A DNA stretch of 64,000 bases from assembly GCF_028649395.1 (NCBI RefSeq), contig NZ_JAQSUW010000008.1:1-64000 (forward strand), given 5' to 3'. The notes under the pieces were generated by a model. It was not told the origin of the DNA. It did not search any database and saw nothing but the letters and a program-made list of their open reading frames with translations. Positions 32,212 through 41,583 of this stretch are shown here, in pieces; position 1 is the first letter of the stretch, and every line of letters starts with the position of its first letter. A program made the translations under genes and the position numbers. This stretch comes from Pseudomonas sp. Gutcm_11s. Lineage in GTDB: Bacteria > Pseudomonadota > Gammaproteobacteria > Pseudomonadales > Pseudomonadaceae.

Positions 32212-33147
32212 ATGGCCCGGCGCTTCGATCACCTCGGCGACGTCGAGGCCTTTCTCTGCGTGGTCGAGCGCGGCTCGCTGAGCGCCGCATCCGTGAGCCT
32301 GGGCACCACGCCCTCGGTGATCAGCCGGGCCATCTCGCGTCTCGAGGCGCGTCTCGGCAGCCAGCTGCTGCGCCGCACCACCCGGCGCCTGAGCCTGACC
32401 GAGGATGGTCGTCTCTACCTGGAGCAGGCCCGCGCCGCCTTCGCCCTGATCGACGATGCCGAACGGCGCATCCAGGGCGGCGGCGAGGTTGCCGGGCGGG
32501 TGCGCCTGAGCGCGCCGACCACCTACGGCCACTATCGCCTGCCGCAGCTGCTGGCGCAGTTCGCCCTGGCCTACCCGCAGGTGCAGGTGGAGCTGGGCAT
32601 CAGCAATCGCAATGTCGACCTGGTGGCCGAGGGCTACGACCTGGCGATCCGCCTCGGTCGCCTGCCGGACAGCGGCCTGGTCGGCCGTCGCCTGGAGGAC
32701 GCACAGCTGTGCCTGGTCGCGGCGCCGAGCTATCTGGCCCGCGCCGGAGCGCCGGCCAGCCTGGCCGACCTCGAACAGCACGCCTGCCTGCCATTCATCA
32801 TGCCCAGCAGCGGCAAGGTCGCGCCCTGGCTGTTCCGCGATGGCGAGCAGGAGCTGGACTGGCAGCCCAGGGGCCATGTGCAGGTCACCGACGACGTATT
32901 GGGCACGGTGTCGCTGGCCGAGGCCGGGCTGGGCATCTGCCAGTCCTACGCGTTCATCCTCCACGAACGCATCGAGCAGGGCCGCCTGGTGCGCCTGCTG
33001 CCGCAGCTGGAGGGGCGCAGCCGGCCGTTCTCGATCATCTATCCGCCGCATCGCCAACTGTCGCCGGCCTCGCGGGCGCTGATCGACTTTCTCGCCCACG
33101 CCGCGCAGGCCGGCGGCGCTGACGTAGAATCCGCCGCAGCAATCTGA
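32212..33147 (+). CDS. LysR-family regulator
   Basis: A 311-residue LysR protein: helix-turn-helix in residues about 5-60 ([41 protein letters not shown]) and a C-terminal effector domain with [22 protein letters not shown] and [23 protein letters not shown], typical of the CrgA/DmlR-like subgroup. GGAGG precedes ATG 32212. It is divergent from the DJ-1/PfpI gene and probably controls it. The effector is unknown. Confidence 0.92.
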   Translation: MARRFDHLGDVEAFLCVVERGSLSAASVSLGTTPSVISRAISRLEARLGSQLLRRTTRRLSLTEDGRLYLEQARAAFALIDDAERRIQGGGEVAGRVRLSAPTTYGHYRLPQLLAQFALAYPQVQVELGISNRNVDLVAEGYDLAIRLGRLPDSGLVGRRLEDAQLCLVAAPSYLARAGAPASLADLEQHACLPFIMPSSGKVAPWLFRDGEQELDWQPRGHVQVTDDVLGTVSLAEAGLGICQSYAFILHERIEQGRLVRLLPQLEGRSRPFSIIYPPHRQLSPASRALIDFLAHAAQAGGADVESAAAI

Positions 33148-33159
33148 ATGGAGCGGTTC

Positions 33160-34305
33160 ATGGGCGCCCGGTGGGACATCTTCTGCAGCGTGGTGGACAA
33201 CTACGGCGACATTGGCGTGACCTGGCGCCTGGCCCGCCAGCTGGCGGCCGAGCATGGCCTGGCGGTGCGCCTGTGGGTGGACGAGCCGGCCGCCTTCCTG
33301 CGCCTGTGTCCGCAGGCCGCTGCGGGGCAAGAGTCATGGCTGCTGGCGGGTGTCGAAGTGCACCACTGGCCGAAGGACTTTCTCGCGGTGGAGCCGGCCG
33401 ACGTGGTGATAGAGGCCTTCGCCTGCACGCTGCCGGAGAACTACGTGGCGGCGATGGCGGCGCGGGCGAGCAAACCGCTGTGGCTCAACCTGGAGTACCT
33501 CAGCGCCGAGGACTGGGTCGCTGGCTGCCATGGCCTGCCATCGCCGCAGCCGGGTGGGCTGCAGAAGTTCTTCTTCTTCCCCGGCTTCACCGAGGGCACC
33601 GGCGGCCTGCTGCGTGAGGCCGATCTGCTGCCGCGGCGGCGCGCCTTCCAGGCCGACGGCGCAGCGCGCCAGGCATTCCTCGACAGTCTCGGGATTCAAC
33701 CGCTGGCCGGCGCCCGGCTGATCTCCCTGTTTGCCTACGAGAACGCCGGCCTGGCGCCCTGGCTGGACGCCCTGGCTGGCGCCGGCGAAGCGACCCAGCT
33801 GCTGGTGCCGCGCGGACGCATCGAGGCCGACCTGTGCCGCTGGCTGGGTGTCGACAGCCTGGAAGAGGGCGGCAGCTGGCGGCGCGGCAACCTGCAGCTG
33901 CACCTGCTGCCATTCCTCAGCCAGCCGGACTATGACCTGCTGCTGTGGAGCTGCGACTTCAACGCCATCCGCGGCGAAGACTCCTTCGTCCGCGCCCAGT
34001 GGGCGGGGCGGCCGCTGCTCTGGCACATCTACCAGCAGGAAGAGGGCGCGCACTGGGACAAGCTGGACGCCTTCCTCGATTGCTACTGTGGCTCGTTGTC
34101 GCCGCCGGCCGCCGCCGCGCTCAAGGCGCTGTGGCATGCCTGGAATGGCCAGGGCGACATGGGGGCGGCCTGGGCGGGGTTCCTGGCGCAGGAAAACCGC
34201 CTGACCGAGCATGCCGAGGCCTGGTGCGTGGCGCAGGCCACCCGTCCCGATCTCGCCGCGGCGCTGGTGCAGTTTCATCGAAATTGGCTATCATGCGCGG
34301 CCTAG
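33160..34305 (+). CDS. earP: EarP, EF-P arginine rhamnosyltransferase
   Basis: A 381-residue GT-B-fold glycosyltransferase (DUF2331) that attaches rhamnose from dTDP-rhamnose to Arg32 of elongation factor P. N-terminal [25 protein letters not shown] and C-terminal [35 protein letters not shown] are diagnostic, including the catalytic-region RGEDS. ATG 33160 has GGAG six bases upstream; ATG 33148, abutting the LysR stop codon, has none. Its substrate gene efp follows 34 bp downstream. Confidence 0.96.
   Translation: MGARWDIFCSVVDNYGDIGVTWRLARQLAAEHGLAVRLWVDEPAAFLRLCPQAAAGQESWLLAGVEVHHWPKDFLAVEPADVVIEAFACTLPENYVAAMAARASKPLWLNLEYLSAEDWVAGCHGLPSPQPGGLQKFFFFPGFTEGTGGLLREADLLPRRRAFQADGAARQAFLDSLGIQPLAGARLISLFAYENAGLAPWLDALAGAGEATQLLVPRGRIEADLCRWLGVDSLEEGGSWRRGNLQLHLLPFLSQPDYDLLLWSCDFNAIRGEDSFVRAQWAGRPLLWHIYQQEEGAHWDKLDAFLDCYCGSLSPPAAAALKALWHAWNGQGDMGAAWAGFLAQENRLTEHAEAWCVAQATRPDLAAALVQFHRNWLSCAA
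34289..34294 (+). promoter_or_regulatory. Possible -10 element for efp
   Basis: TATCAT with a following GCGCGG discriminator lies inside the 3' end of earP, 46 bp before the efp start codon. No good -35 hexamer is visible at 17 bp. EF-P is abundant, so a separate promoter is expected. Confidence 0.3.
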
Positions 34306-34339
34306 AAATCTGTACCTCCATCTAAACCCGGATACACGT

Positions 34340-34915
34340 ATGAAAACCGCACAAGAAATGAAGCCCAACAGCGTGGCTCTGATCGACGGCCACCCGTGGC
34401 TGATTCAGAAAGCCGAATTCACCAAATCCGGCCGTAACAGCGCCATCGTCAAGATGAAGCTGAAGAACCTGATCAACGGCTCCAAGACCGAGACCGTTTA
34501 CAAGGCCGACGACAAGATGGAGCCGGTCATCCTTGAGCGCAAGGAAGTGACCCTGTCCTACATCAGCGGTGAGGACTACGTCTTCATGGATCCGGAGTAC
34601 AACTCCTACGAGCTGCGCGCCGAAGATCTGGAAAGCGTTCTGCCGTTCATCGAAGAAGGCATGACCGACATCTGCGAAGCCGTGTTCTTCGAAGGCAAAG
34701 TGATCTCCGTCGACCTGCCGACCACCATCGTTCGCAAGATCGCCTACACCGAGGGCTCTGCCCGTGGCGATACTTCCGGCAAGGTCATGAAGCCGGCCAA
34801 GCTGAGCAACGGTACCGAAGTCAAGGTTGCAGACTTCTGCAACATCGACGACTGGATTGAGATCGACACCCGTGACGGTTCCTACAAGAGCCGTACCCAG
34901 GCGCCGTCGGCCTAA
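34340..34915 (+). CDS. efp: Translation elongation factor P
   Basis: A 191-residue three-domain EF-P that rescues ribosomes stalled at polyproline. The loop residue that receives the modification is Arg32 ([14 protein letters not shown]), the rhamnosylation target, matching the adjacent earP. Domain II/III motifs ([33 protein letters not shown]) are intact. Base composition is less GC-biased and codon choice looks optimised, as for a highly expressed gene. A strong terminator follows. Confidence 0.98.
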   Translation: MKTAQEMKPNSVALIDGHPWLIQKAEFTKSGRNSAIVKMKLKNLINGSKTETVYKADDKMEPVILERKEVTLSYISGEDYVFMDPEYNSYELRAEDLESVLPFIEEGMTDICEAVFFEGKVISVDLPTTIVRKIAYTEGSARGDTSGKVMKPAKLSNGTEVKVADFCNIDDWIEIDTRDGSYKSRTQAPSA

Positions 34916-34930
34916 GGCCAACCGCCTCGC

Positions 34931-34959
34931 AAAAAGCCCGGCCCAGTGCCGGGCTTTTT
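34931..34959. terminator. Bidirectional terminator between efp and a LysR gene
   Basis: AAAAAGCCCGGC and GCCGGGCTTTTT are perfect complements around a 5-base loop, so it works for both converging genes. Confidence 0.95.
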
Positions 34960-34966
34960 GTTGCCC

Positions 34967-35923
34967 TCAGTTTCTGTTCAGACCGCGCTGCAGGGCCAGG
35001 TCCCAGGGCGGGGTGGGGCCGAAGCGCTGCTTGAGGAACTCCAGCAGCAGGCGCGTACGCGAGCTGGCCTCGCTGGCCAGGCGCAGGGCGTAGATGCCGC
35101 TGGGCTCGGCCGCCGGCAGGCCGCCGTCGCAGAGCAGCGGCACCAGCTCGCCGCGTACCAGGTAGTCGCTGATCAGCCAGGTCGGCAGGTGTGCGATGCC
35201 GAGGCCGGCCACGGCGCTGAACAACAGGGTCTCGGCATTGTTGGCGGTCAGGCGCAGGCGCCCGGGACGCAGCAGCTGCAGGCGGCCGTCGACTTCGAAG
35301 CGCCAGGCGTGTGGCGGCGACAGGGCGTCCCAGTCCAGACCGTCGTGTTCCGGCAGTTCGCGTGCATCGCGCAGCAGGCCGCGGCGCTTGATGTACTCGG
35401 GGCTGGCGCAGAGTACGCGGACCAGCGGCGCCAGCGGCGTGGCGACCAGGCGGGTGTCGGCCAGCGGGCCGATGCGCAGCACCAGGTCGACCTCGCCCAG
35501 GTGGTCGCCCTGCAGGTCGATGAAGCTGTCGATCAGGCGCAGCTGCACGTCCAGGCCCGGGTACAGGGTGAGGAACTCGGCGATGGCTGGTGCCAGGTGG
35601 CGGCGGCCGAACGGCGAGGGCGCATCGATGCGTATCAGCCCCTCCGGCGCACTGCTCAGCGACACCGCTTCGGCGCGCGCCTGGTGCAACTCGGTGAGGA
35701 TGCGCCGGGCCCGCTCGGCGAAGGCCAGGCCCGCCGGGGTTGCCTTGACCGCGTGGGTGCTGCGGGTGAACAGCGCACAGCCGAGCGCGCGTTCCAGGGC
35801 GTCGATGCGCCGCGACACGGCCGAGGGCGTGAGCTGCTGGCGGCGCGCGGCGCCGGAGAAGCTGCCACTCTCCAGCACATCGAGGTAGAGGGCGAACTGG
35901 TCGGTGAGCTGATCGGTATTCAT
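34967..35923 (-). CDS. LysR-family regulator
   Basis: A 318-residue LysR protein with the N-terminal helix-turn-helix (FALYLDVLESGSFSGAARRQQLTPSAVSRRIDALERALG) and an effector domain (LIRIDAPSPFGRRHLAPAIAEFLTLYPGLDVQLRL). ATG 35923 has AAGG upstream and is preferred over ATG 35953. It is divergent from a TauE/SafE exporter gene with a 96-bp gap, so that gene is a likely target. Confidence 0.9.
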   Translation of the reverse strand: MNTDQLTDQFALYLDVLESGSFSGAARRQQLTPSAVSRRIDALERALGCALFTRSTHAVKATPAGLAFAERARRILTELHQARAEAVSLSSAPEGLIRIDAPSPFGRRHLAPAIAEFLTLYPGLDVQLRLIDSFIDLQGDHLGEVDLVLRIGPLADTRLVATPLAPLVRVLCASPEYIKRRGLLRDARELPEHDGLDWDALSPPHAWRFEVDGRLQLLRPGRLRLTANNAETLLFSAVAGLGIAHLPTWLISDYLVRGELVPLLCDGGLPAAEPSGIYALRLASEASSRTRLLLEFLKQRFGPTPPWDLALQRGLNRN

Positions 35924-36019
35924 GGTCTGCCTTTGCGTAGCTCGCAAAAGCATTGTGCGTGCTTATGCATTTCCATGCCAGGCGCGACTGTCTAGCATGC
36001 GGCCACCCGAGGAGGTTTC

Positions 36020-36772
36020 ATGAGTCCAATCGATCTGTTGTTGAACCTGTTGCTCGGTCTGGCGATGGGCACCGTGGGTGGCCTGTTCGGCATCGGTGGT
36101 GGCTTGGTGGCAATTCCCGCGCTGGGCGTGCTGTTCGGCCTGGACCAGCAGCTGGCCCAGGGCACGGCGCTGGTGATGGTGGTGCCCAACGTGGTGCTGG
36201 CGCTGTGGCGCTACAACCAGCGCAATCGCATCGAACCCAAGTACGCATTGCTGTTGGCGAGTACCGGCATCGTCTGCGCCTGGCTGGCCTCGCTGTATGC
36301 CGTCGAGCTGCACGCCGAGCGCATGCGCCTGGCCTTCGTCGTGTTCCTCGTGGTGTTGGCGCTGTACAACCTGGCGCGGCTGTTCATGCACACGCCTCCG
36401 GCCTCGACGGAGCTGCGCCATCCCTGGCCGTGGCTGGGCGTGGTGGGCGGCGCGGCGGGCGCGCTGGGCGGGCTGTTCGGCGTCGGTGGCGCGGTGCTGG
36501 CGGTGCCGGTGCTGACCAATGTGTTCGGCGCCGGGCAACTGATGGCCCAGGGCCTGTCGCTGGCCCTGGCGTTGCCCAGCACCGGCGTGACCCTGCTGAC
36601 CTACGCGCTGCATGACCACGTTGACTGGGCCATGGGTGTTCCCCTGGCCGTAGGCGGCCTGCTCAGCATCACCTGGGGTGTGAAGCTGGCCCACGCCCTG
36701 CCAGAGAAGGTCCTGCGTGGTCTGTTCTGCGGCTTCCTGATCCTCTGCGCGGTCCTGTTGGTGCTGAAGTAA
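36020..36772 (+). CDS. TauE/SafE-family exporter (second copy)
   Basis: A 250-residue inner-membrane protein with about eight helices and the family's duplicated GIGGG/GVGG motifs (GTVGGLFGIGGGLVAIPALG and GALGGLFGVGGAVLAVPVL). Family members export sulfite or organic anions across the inner membrane. GAGG precedes the ATG. It is flanked by two LysR genes: the divergent one at 34967-35923 and the convergent one whose stop codon lies 2 bp away. The substrate is not known. Confidence 0.9.
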   Translation: MSPIDLLLNLLLGLAMGTVGGLFGIGGGLVAIPALGVLFGLDQQLAQGTALVMVVPNVVLALWRYNQRNRIEPKYALLLASTGIVCAWLASLYAVELHAERMRLAFVVFLVVLALYNLARLFMHTPPASTELRHPWPWLGVVGGAAGALGGLFGVGGAVLAVPVLTNVFGAGQLMAQGLSLALALPSTGVTLLTYALHDHVDWAMGVPLAVGGLLSITWGVKLAHALPEKVLRGLFCGFLILCAVLLVLK

Positions 36773-36774
36773 GG

Positions 36775-37629
36775 CTAGAGGCGGAAGCCCTCGGCGATGT
36801 GTTCGGCCAGGGTGTCGGTCACCTGCGACTGGCGCTCTGGGTGGCGGACCAGGGCGATGCTGGTCAGCGGCAGGCGTGGGAAGCCTTCCGCCTCGCCGAG
36901 CACGCGCAGGTCCGGGGTGATCAGGCTCTGCAGCTGGGCCGTCACTGCGAGGCCGGCGCGCACCACGGCGAACAGCGCCGACAGGCTGGGGCTGGTGTAG
37001 GCGATGCGGTAGGGGCGCTCCAGGGCGTCCAGCGCATTGCAGGCCCAGGCGCGGCAGAAGCAGTCGGCGTTGAACATCGCCAGTGGCATGGGGTTCTGCT
37101 CGTGCGGGCTGAAGCCCTGGGCCACCGCCCAGACGAAGCGCTCCTGGCGCAGCAGCTGGCCGATCTCCTTGCCCGGCTCGCGGGTGACGATGGTCAGGTC
37201 CAGATCCTGGCGTTGCAGGAGCAGGCCGGAAGGCTCGCAATGAACCTCGACCTGCACCAGCGGGTAGGCCTGGGCGAAGCGCGAGAGGATGTCCGGCAGG
37301 AAGCGCATCACGTAGTCGTCCGGCGTGCCGATGCGCACCGAGCCGACCATGTGCGGTTCGCGCAGGGTGTTGAGCACCTCGCCGTGCAGCTTGAGGATGC
37401 GCCGCGCATAGCCCAGCAGGATCTGGCCTTCGGGCGTCAGGCGCACCTGGCGGCCGTCGCGCTCGAACAGCGCGCGTTGCACCACGTCACCCTCCAGGCG
37501 CTTCATCTGCATGCTTACCGCGGACTGGGTGCGGTTGACCGCCTCGGCCGCACGGGTGAAGCCGCCGCTGTCGGCGATGGCGACGAAGCTGCGCAGCAAC
37601 TCGGTGTCGATGCTGGGGTAGTGGGCCAT
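36775..37629 (-). CDS. LysR-family regulator
   Basis: A 284-residue LysR protein: helix-turn-helix SIDTELLRSFVAIADSGGFTRAAEAVNRTQSAVSMQMKRLE, and an effector domain with VRIGTPDDYVMRFLPDILSRFAQAYPLVQVEVHCEPSG. It belongs to the PA2877/LrhA-like group by eye. It is divergent from the DUF1127 gene (94-bp gap) and meets the TauE gene tail to tail. Its targets are unknown; the DUF1127 gene and EamA exporter are candidates. Confidence 0.92.
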   Translation of the reverse strand: MAHYPSIDTELLRSFVAIADSGGFTRAAEAVNRTQSAVSMQMKRLEGDVVQRALFERDGRQVRLTPEGQILLGYARRILKLHGEVLNTLREPHMVGSVRIGTPDDYVMRFLPDILSRFAQAYPLVQVEVHCEPSGLLLQRQDLDLTIVTREPGKEIGQLLRQERFVWAVAQGFSPHEQNPMPLAMFNADCFCRAWACNALDALERPYRIAYTSPSLSALFAVVRAGLAVTAQLQSLITPDLRVLGEAEGFPRLPLTSIALVRHPERQSQVTDTLAEHIAEGFRL

Positions 37630-37723
37630 TCATCAATCTCCAAGATGCAATGCATAAGAAACATTCGTTGGATTGATCTTATGCCGAGATGGAAACTGCC
37701 GCCAACCCCACAGGGAGGGCGTG

Positions 37724-37960
37724 ATGATGAAAAGTCAGAAAGGGTACGCACTGGCAGGTTCGCCATCGTTTGCTGTCGCACTGCGCGGCATCGGCTGGAA
37801 GGCCTGGTGGATGCGGTTGAGGCGCTGGCGGGAGCTGGCGCGGCAGCGCAGGCAACTGGCGATGCTGGACGAGTCGGCGCTCAAGGACATGGGCCTGACG
37901 CGCGGTGATGTCATGCAGGAATGCGAGCGGCCGTTCTGGGATGATCCGCAACAACATTGA
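37724..37960 (+). CDS. DUF1127-family small protein
   Basis: A 78-residue basic protein ending in the DUF1127/YjiS-like motif: WRELARQRRQLAMLDESALKDMGLTRGDVMQECERPFW. Members in other bacteria are linked to RNA-chaperone-like and phosphate/carbon-metabolism effects, but no general function is established. GGAGG lies five bases before ATG 37724; ATG 37727 is an equal alternative. It is followed by the EamA exporter after 38 bp and is probably co-transcribed. Confidence 0.88.
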   Translation: MMKSQKGYALAGSPSFAVALRGIGWKAWWMRLRRWRELARQRRQLAMLDESALKDMGLTRGDVMQECERPFWDDPQQH

Positions 37961-37998
37961 ATCGAGGGTTTTGTGGTGCTGGTTTTAGGAGTCTGCGC

Positions 37999-38943
37999 AT
38001 GAGTGCGTCGCGCAAGGGAGCCGATCTGTTCCTGTTCCAACTGATGCTGCTGTTGTGCGCCCTCTGGGGCAGCCAGCAGGTGGCGATCAAGCTGGCCGCG
38101 GCGGATATCGCACCGCTGCTGCAGGTAGTGCTGCGCTCGGCCATCGCCGCCGTGCTGGTCGGCCTGCTGCTGCTCTGGCAGGGCGGCTGGCGCGCCTGGC
38201 TGCCGAGCACCTGGCGCGGTGGCCTGCTGGCGGGCGTGCTGTTCGGCCTGGAATTCTTCTTCATCGCCGAGGGGCTGCGCTTCACCTCGGCGTCGCACAT
38301 GGCGGTGTTCCTCTACACGGCGCCGATCTTCTCGGCCCTGGGCCTGCATTTCCTGCTGCCCAGCGAGCGCCTCAAGCCTGCGCAGTGGATGGGCATCGGC
38401 CTGTGCTTCGGTGGTGTGGTGCTGGCCTTTGGCGGCGGAGCGGACTGGGCGAATCTGGACCGACGCATGCTGCTCGGCGACCTGCTGGGCCTGCTCGCCG
38501 GACTGTCCTGGGGCCTGACTACCGTGGTTATCCGTGGCTCGCGGCTGTCCGAGGCACCGGCCGGTCTGACCCTGTTCTACCAACTGGCGGTGGCCTTCGT
38601 CCTGCTGCTGAGCTATGTGCTGTTCACGGGTCAGATCGGCCCGGTGAACTGGACGCCGGTGGCCATCGGCTCGGTGCTGTTCCAGGGCGTGGTGGTGGCC
38701 TTCTTCAGCTACCTGGCGTGGTTCTGGCTGCTGCGCCGTTACCTCGCCTCGAACCTGGCGGTGTTCGCCTTCATGACGCCGCTGTACGGCGTGACCTTCG
38801 GCGTGCTGGTGCTGGACGAGCCGCTGAGCCTGAATTTCGTGATCGGCGCCGGGCTGGTGCTGCTGGGGATCACCCTGGTCAGCAGCCATGCCTGGCTGAG
38901 CAAAAGACTACGCGCCGCCCGTGCCGGTGCCGAGGCCCGTTGA
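37999..38943 (+). CDS. EamA/DMT-superfamily exporter
   Basis: A 314-residue inner-membrane protein with ten hydrophobic helices in two EamA repeats (LMLLLCALWGSQQVAIKLAAADIAP and GDLLGLLAGLSWGLTTVVIRGS). Family members are metabolite or drug exporters such as RhtA/YdcZ relatives. AGGAG lies upstream of ATG 37999. The next gene begins 11 bp after its stop codon. The substrate is unknown. Confidence 0.92.
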   Translation: MSASRKGADLFLFQLMLLLCALWGSQQVAIKLAAADIAPLLQVVLRSAIAAVLVGLLLLWQGGWRAWLPSTWRGGLLAGVLFGLEFFFIAEGLRFTSASHMAVFLYTAPIFSALGLHFLLPSERLKPAQWMGIGLCFGGVVLAFGGGADWANLDRRMLLGDLLGLLAGLSWGLTTVVIRGSRLSEAPAGLTLFYQLAVAFVLLLSYVLFTGQIGPVNWTPVAIGSVLFQGVVVAFFSYLAWFWLLRRYLASNLAVFAFMTPLYGVTFGVLVLDEPLSLNFVIGAGLVLLGITLVSSHAWLSKRLRAARAGAEAR

Positions 38944-38954
38944 AGGAGATCGAC

Positions 38955-39422
38955 ATGGAGCGTTATCACCTGGCCCAGCTCAATATCGCCCAGCTGAAGG
39001 CGCCGCTGGACTCGCCGCAGCTGGCCGATTTCGTCGCCAACCTGGAGCGCATCAACGGCCTGGCCGAGGCGGCACCGGGCTACGTCTGGCGTCTGCAGGA
39101 CGAAGCCGGCGACGCCACCGCCATCCGCCCCTTCGGCGACGAGGTGCTGGTCAACATGTCGCTGTGGCGCGATGTGCAGTCGCTCAGTGACTACGTCTAC
39201 AAGTCGGCGCATACCGAGATGCTCAAGCGCCGCCGCGAGTGGTTCGACAAGGTCGAGCAGGCGCACCAGGTGCTCTGGTGGGTGCCGGCGGGGCACCGGC
39301 CGAGTGTGGCGGAGGCGGCCGAGCGCCTGGCCCACCTGCGCGAGCATGGCGCCACGGCCCATGCCTTCAGCTTCCGTCAGGCCTTCGCCGCGCCGGAGCA
39401 GGTTGTCGCGCCGTCCTGCTAG
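38955..39422 (+). CDS. DUF3291 protein
   Basis: A 155-residue soluble protein matching the DUF3291 pattern: HLAQLNIAQLKAPLDSPQLADFVANLERINGLAEAAPGYVWRLQDE, VNMSLWRDVQSLSDYVYKSAH, HQVLWWVPAGHRPSVAEAAERL and HAFSFRQAF. The fold is that of dimeric alpha/beta-barrel (ABM-like) proteins such as small monooxygenases. No function is established. AAGGAG precedes the ATG. It is sandwiched between the exporter and the glycosylase genes with 11-bp and 9-bp gaps, so it is an operon member. Confidence 0.9.
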   Translation: MERYHLAQLNIAQLKAPLDSPQLADFVANLERINGLAEAAPGYVWRLQDEAGDATAIRPFGDEVLVNMSLWRDVQSLSDYVYKSAHTEMLKRRREWFDKVEQAHQVLWWVPAGHRPSVAEAAERLAHLREHGATAHAFSFRQAFAAPEQVVAPSC

Positions 39423-39431
39423 GCTGGGCGC

Positions 39432-40640
39432 ATGACTCTTTCGCTCTCTCTCCCTGAGGCCCGGCGCCTGGCCCTGGCTGCCCAGGGCTTCACCCGCGCG
39501 CCGCGCGGCGCCATTGGCCAGCGCCAGCTGCGCGCGCAGATCGAGCGCCTCGGCGTGCTGCAGATCGACTCGGTCAACGCCCTGGTGCGCTCGCACTACC
39601 TGCCGGCGTTCTCGCGGCTCGGCCATTACGATCCGGCGTTGCTGGATGAGCTGGCCTGGGGCAAGCCGAAACGCCGCGGCCTGTTCGAATACTGGGGGCA
39701 CGAGGCCTCGCTGCTGCCGCTGGAGCTGTATCCGCTGCTGCGCTGGCGCATGCGCCGTGCGGCGGACGGGCAGGGCATCTACCGCCAACTGGCCGAGTTC
39801 GGCCGCCAGCAGCAGGACGTGATCCAGCGTGTGCTGCAGACGGTGCGCGAGCAGGGCGCGCTTGGCGCCGGCAGCCTCAGCACTCGCAGCGAACGGGCCG
39901 GGCCCTGGTGGGACTGGAGCGCGGAGAAGCATGCGCTGGAATGGCTGTTCGCCGCTGGTGAGGTAACGGTGGCCGGGCGGCGTGGCTTCGAGCGCCTGTA
40001 CGACTTGCCGCAGCGGGTGATTCCCGCCGCCCAGCTCGAACACCCCGAGATCGCCGAGGCCGAGGCGCAGCGCCAGCTGCTGCTGCGTTCGGCCGATGCC
40101 CTGGGCGTGGCCACCGAGCGTGACCTGCGTGACTACTACCGTCTGGACGCGAGCGACGCCAAGGCGCGTCTCGTCGAACTGGTCGAGGCTGGCGAACTGC
40201 TGCCGGTCACGGTGCAGGGCTGGAAACAAGCTGGCTACTGCCGAGGTGAGCCGAGCATTCCACGACGGGTGCGCGGCAGCGCCTTGCTCTCACCCTTCGA
40301 TTCGCTGATCTGGGAACGCGAGCGCACCGAGCGGCTGTTTGGCTTCCGCTATCGCCTGGAGATCTACACCCCGCCGGACAAGCGCGTGTACGGCTACTAC
40401 GTGCTGCCATTCCTGCACCACGAGCGCCTGCTGGCGCGGGTCGACCTGCGCAGCGAGCGCGCGCACGGGCGCCTGGCGGTGCATGCCGTGCATCTGGAGG
40501 AAGCGTTGCTGAGCGAGGAGGCGTTGCACTCCCTTGCCGAGGAGCTACGCGCGCTGGCGCAGTGGCTGGGGTTGGAGGCGGTGGCGCTGACCTGCCGCTC
40601 GCCGGCGGCCGCATTGCTGCGGCCGTTGCTGCAGGGCTGA
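39432..40640 (+). CDS. ycaQ: YcaQ-like DNA glycosylase (AlkZ family, winged-helix)
   Basis: A 402-residue protein of the AlkZ/YcaQ (HTH_42) family with the diagnostic LGVLQIDSVNALVRSHYLPAFSRLG. The QxD triad Gln44-Ile45-Asp46 is that of YcaQ-type enzymes, which unhook DNA interstrand crosslinks, whereas AlkZ proper has QxQ. Other conserved parts are YWGHEASLLPLELYPLLRWRM and SPFDSLIWERERTERLFGF. It starts 9 bp after the DUF3291 gene. The activity is known for E. coli YcaQ and inferred here. Confidence 0.88.
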   Translation: MTLSLSLPEARRLALAAQGFTRAPRGAIGQRQLRAQIERLGVLQIDSVNALVRSHYLPAFSRLGHYDPALLDELAWGKPKRRGLFEYWGHEASLLPLELYPLLRWRMRRAADGQGIYRQLAEFGRQQQDVIQRVLQTVREQGALGAGSLSTRSERAGPWWDWSAEKHALEWLFAAGEVTVAGRRGFERLYDLPQRVIPAAQLEHPEIAEAEAQRQLLLRSADALGVATERDLRDYYRLDASDAKARLVELVEAGELLPVTVQGWKQAGYCRGEPSIPRRVRGSALLSPFDSLIWERERTERLFGFRYRLEIYTPPDKRVYGYYVLPFLHHERLLARVDLRSERAHGRLAVHAVHLEEALLSEEALHSLAEELRALAQWLGLEAVALTCRSPAAALLRPLLQG

Positions 40641-40677
40641 CCCGCCCACACCGGATGGCGCGAGCGGGTTGTGCGGC

Positions 40678-41430
40678 TTACTTCTCGGCGGCGATGCGCT
40701 GGCGGATGTGCGCGGCGCGGTCGGCCGAGCCCGGGTGGGAGTCGAACATGCTGCTGTCGCCGCCGCTCAGCTTGGCCAGCTTGTCGAAGGCGCTGGCCAG
40801 GCCTTCCAGCGGGATGCCGCGCTTCTTCAGCAGGTCGAAGGAGAAGTCGTCGGCGGCGCTTTCCTGGGATTGCGAGAACTGCGCGTTGACCAGTTCCTCG
40901 CCGAGGGCACCCAGCTGCGAACTGGACAGGGCAGAGACCGCGCCGTTGCCCGAGGAGGCCGCGGCACCACGCGCCACTGAAGTGGCGTAGGCGGCCTGCA
41001 TGGCCTTCTTGGTGTGGCCGAGGGCAACGTGGCCCATCTCGTGGCCGAGCACGCCTTCCACTTCGTTGTCGTTCATCAGGTCCATCAGGCCGCTATAAAC
41101 GCGCACGCAACCATTGGCCATGGCCCAGGCGTTGACCTCATCGGTCTGGTAGACCTTGTAGGTGACCGGGGTGCCATTGACCTGGCTGCCGAGGTTGGCG
41201 GCGATCTTCTCCAGGCGCTGGCTGTACTCGCTGCCGGCTGGGGCGATGGGCGCTTCGGCGTCCATCTGCACGCAGGCCTCGTCGGCCATGGCCTTCACTT
41301 CGGCGTCGCTGAGGGTGGCGGCCTGCATGGCCTGCATGCCGGTGGTGAGCATGGCGTCGGGGCTCATGTTCTGGCAGCCGCCGAGCAGGGTGGCCAGAGC
41401 GAGGGCGGAAAGGGAGAACTGCAGTTTCAT
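40678..41430 (-). CDS. M48-family metalloprotease lipoprotein
   Basis: A 250-residue LoiP/YggG-like outer-membrane or periplasmic zinc protease. The signal peptide ends in the lipobox LLGGC (Cys19 lipidated). The zinc motif is HEMGH (His130, Glu131, His134) and the third ligand lies in QESAADDF. C-terminal FDSHPGSADRAAHIRQRI is typical of the family. It should take part in envelope protein quality control. ATG 41430 is preferred over ATG 41436 from the AAGGA spacing. A second M48 enzyme, HtpX, lies at 54961-55833. Confidence 0.93.
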   Translation of the reverse strand: MKLQFSLSALALATLLGGCQNMSPDAMLTTGMQAMQAATLSDAEVKAMADEACVQMDAEAPIAPAGSEYSQRLEKIAANLGSQVNGTPVTYKVYQTDEVNAWAMANGCVRVYSGLMDLMNDNEVEGVLGHEMGHVALGHTKKAMQAAYATSVARGAAASSGNGAVSALSSSQLGALGEELVNAQFSQSQESAADDFSFDLLKKRGIPLEGLASAFDKLAKLSGGDSSMFDSHPGSADRAAHIRQRIAAEK

Positions 41431-41583
41431 GGTCATCGTCCTTGAAGGTTGAGGCAATGGAGGGCCAGAGGCGTCGGCATCCGGCCGGCGCGGCATTCTC
41501 GGTGATCGGGGCGGGAGGGGGCGTGAAGCGGGTCGCAGTACCGGCCGGCCAAGGCGCATCGGCTGATGCGCCAGGCGCGGGTG

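Noticed and set aside
35963..37660. Shared CTTATGCATT near two LysR promoters (about 35964 and, inverted, about 37646)
   Set aside because: A single 10-base match in two gaps; too short to claim a common operator without a genome-wide count.
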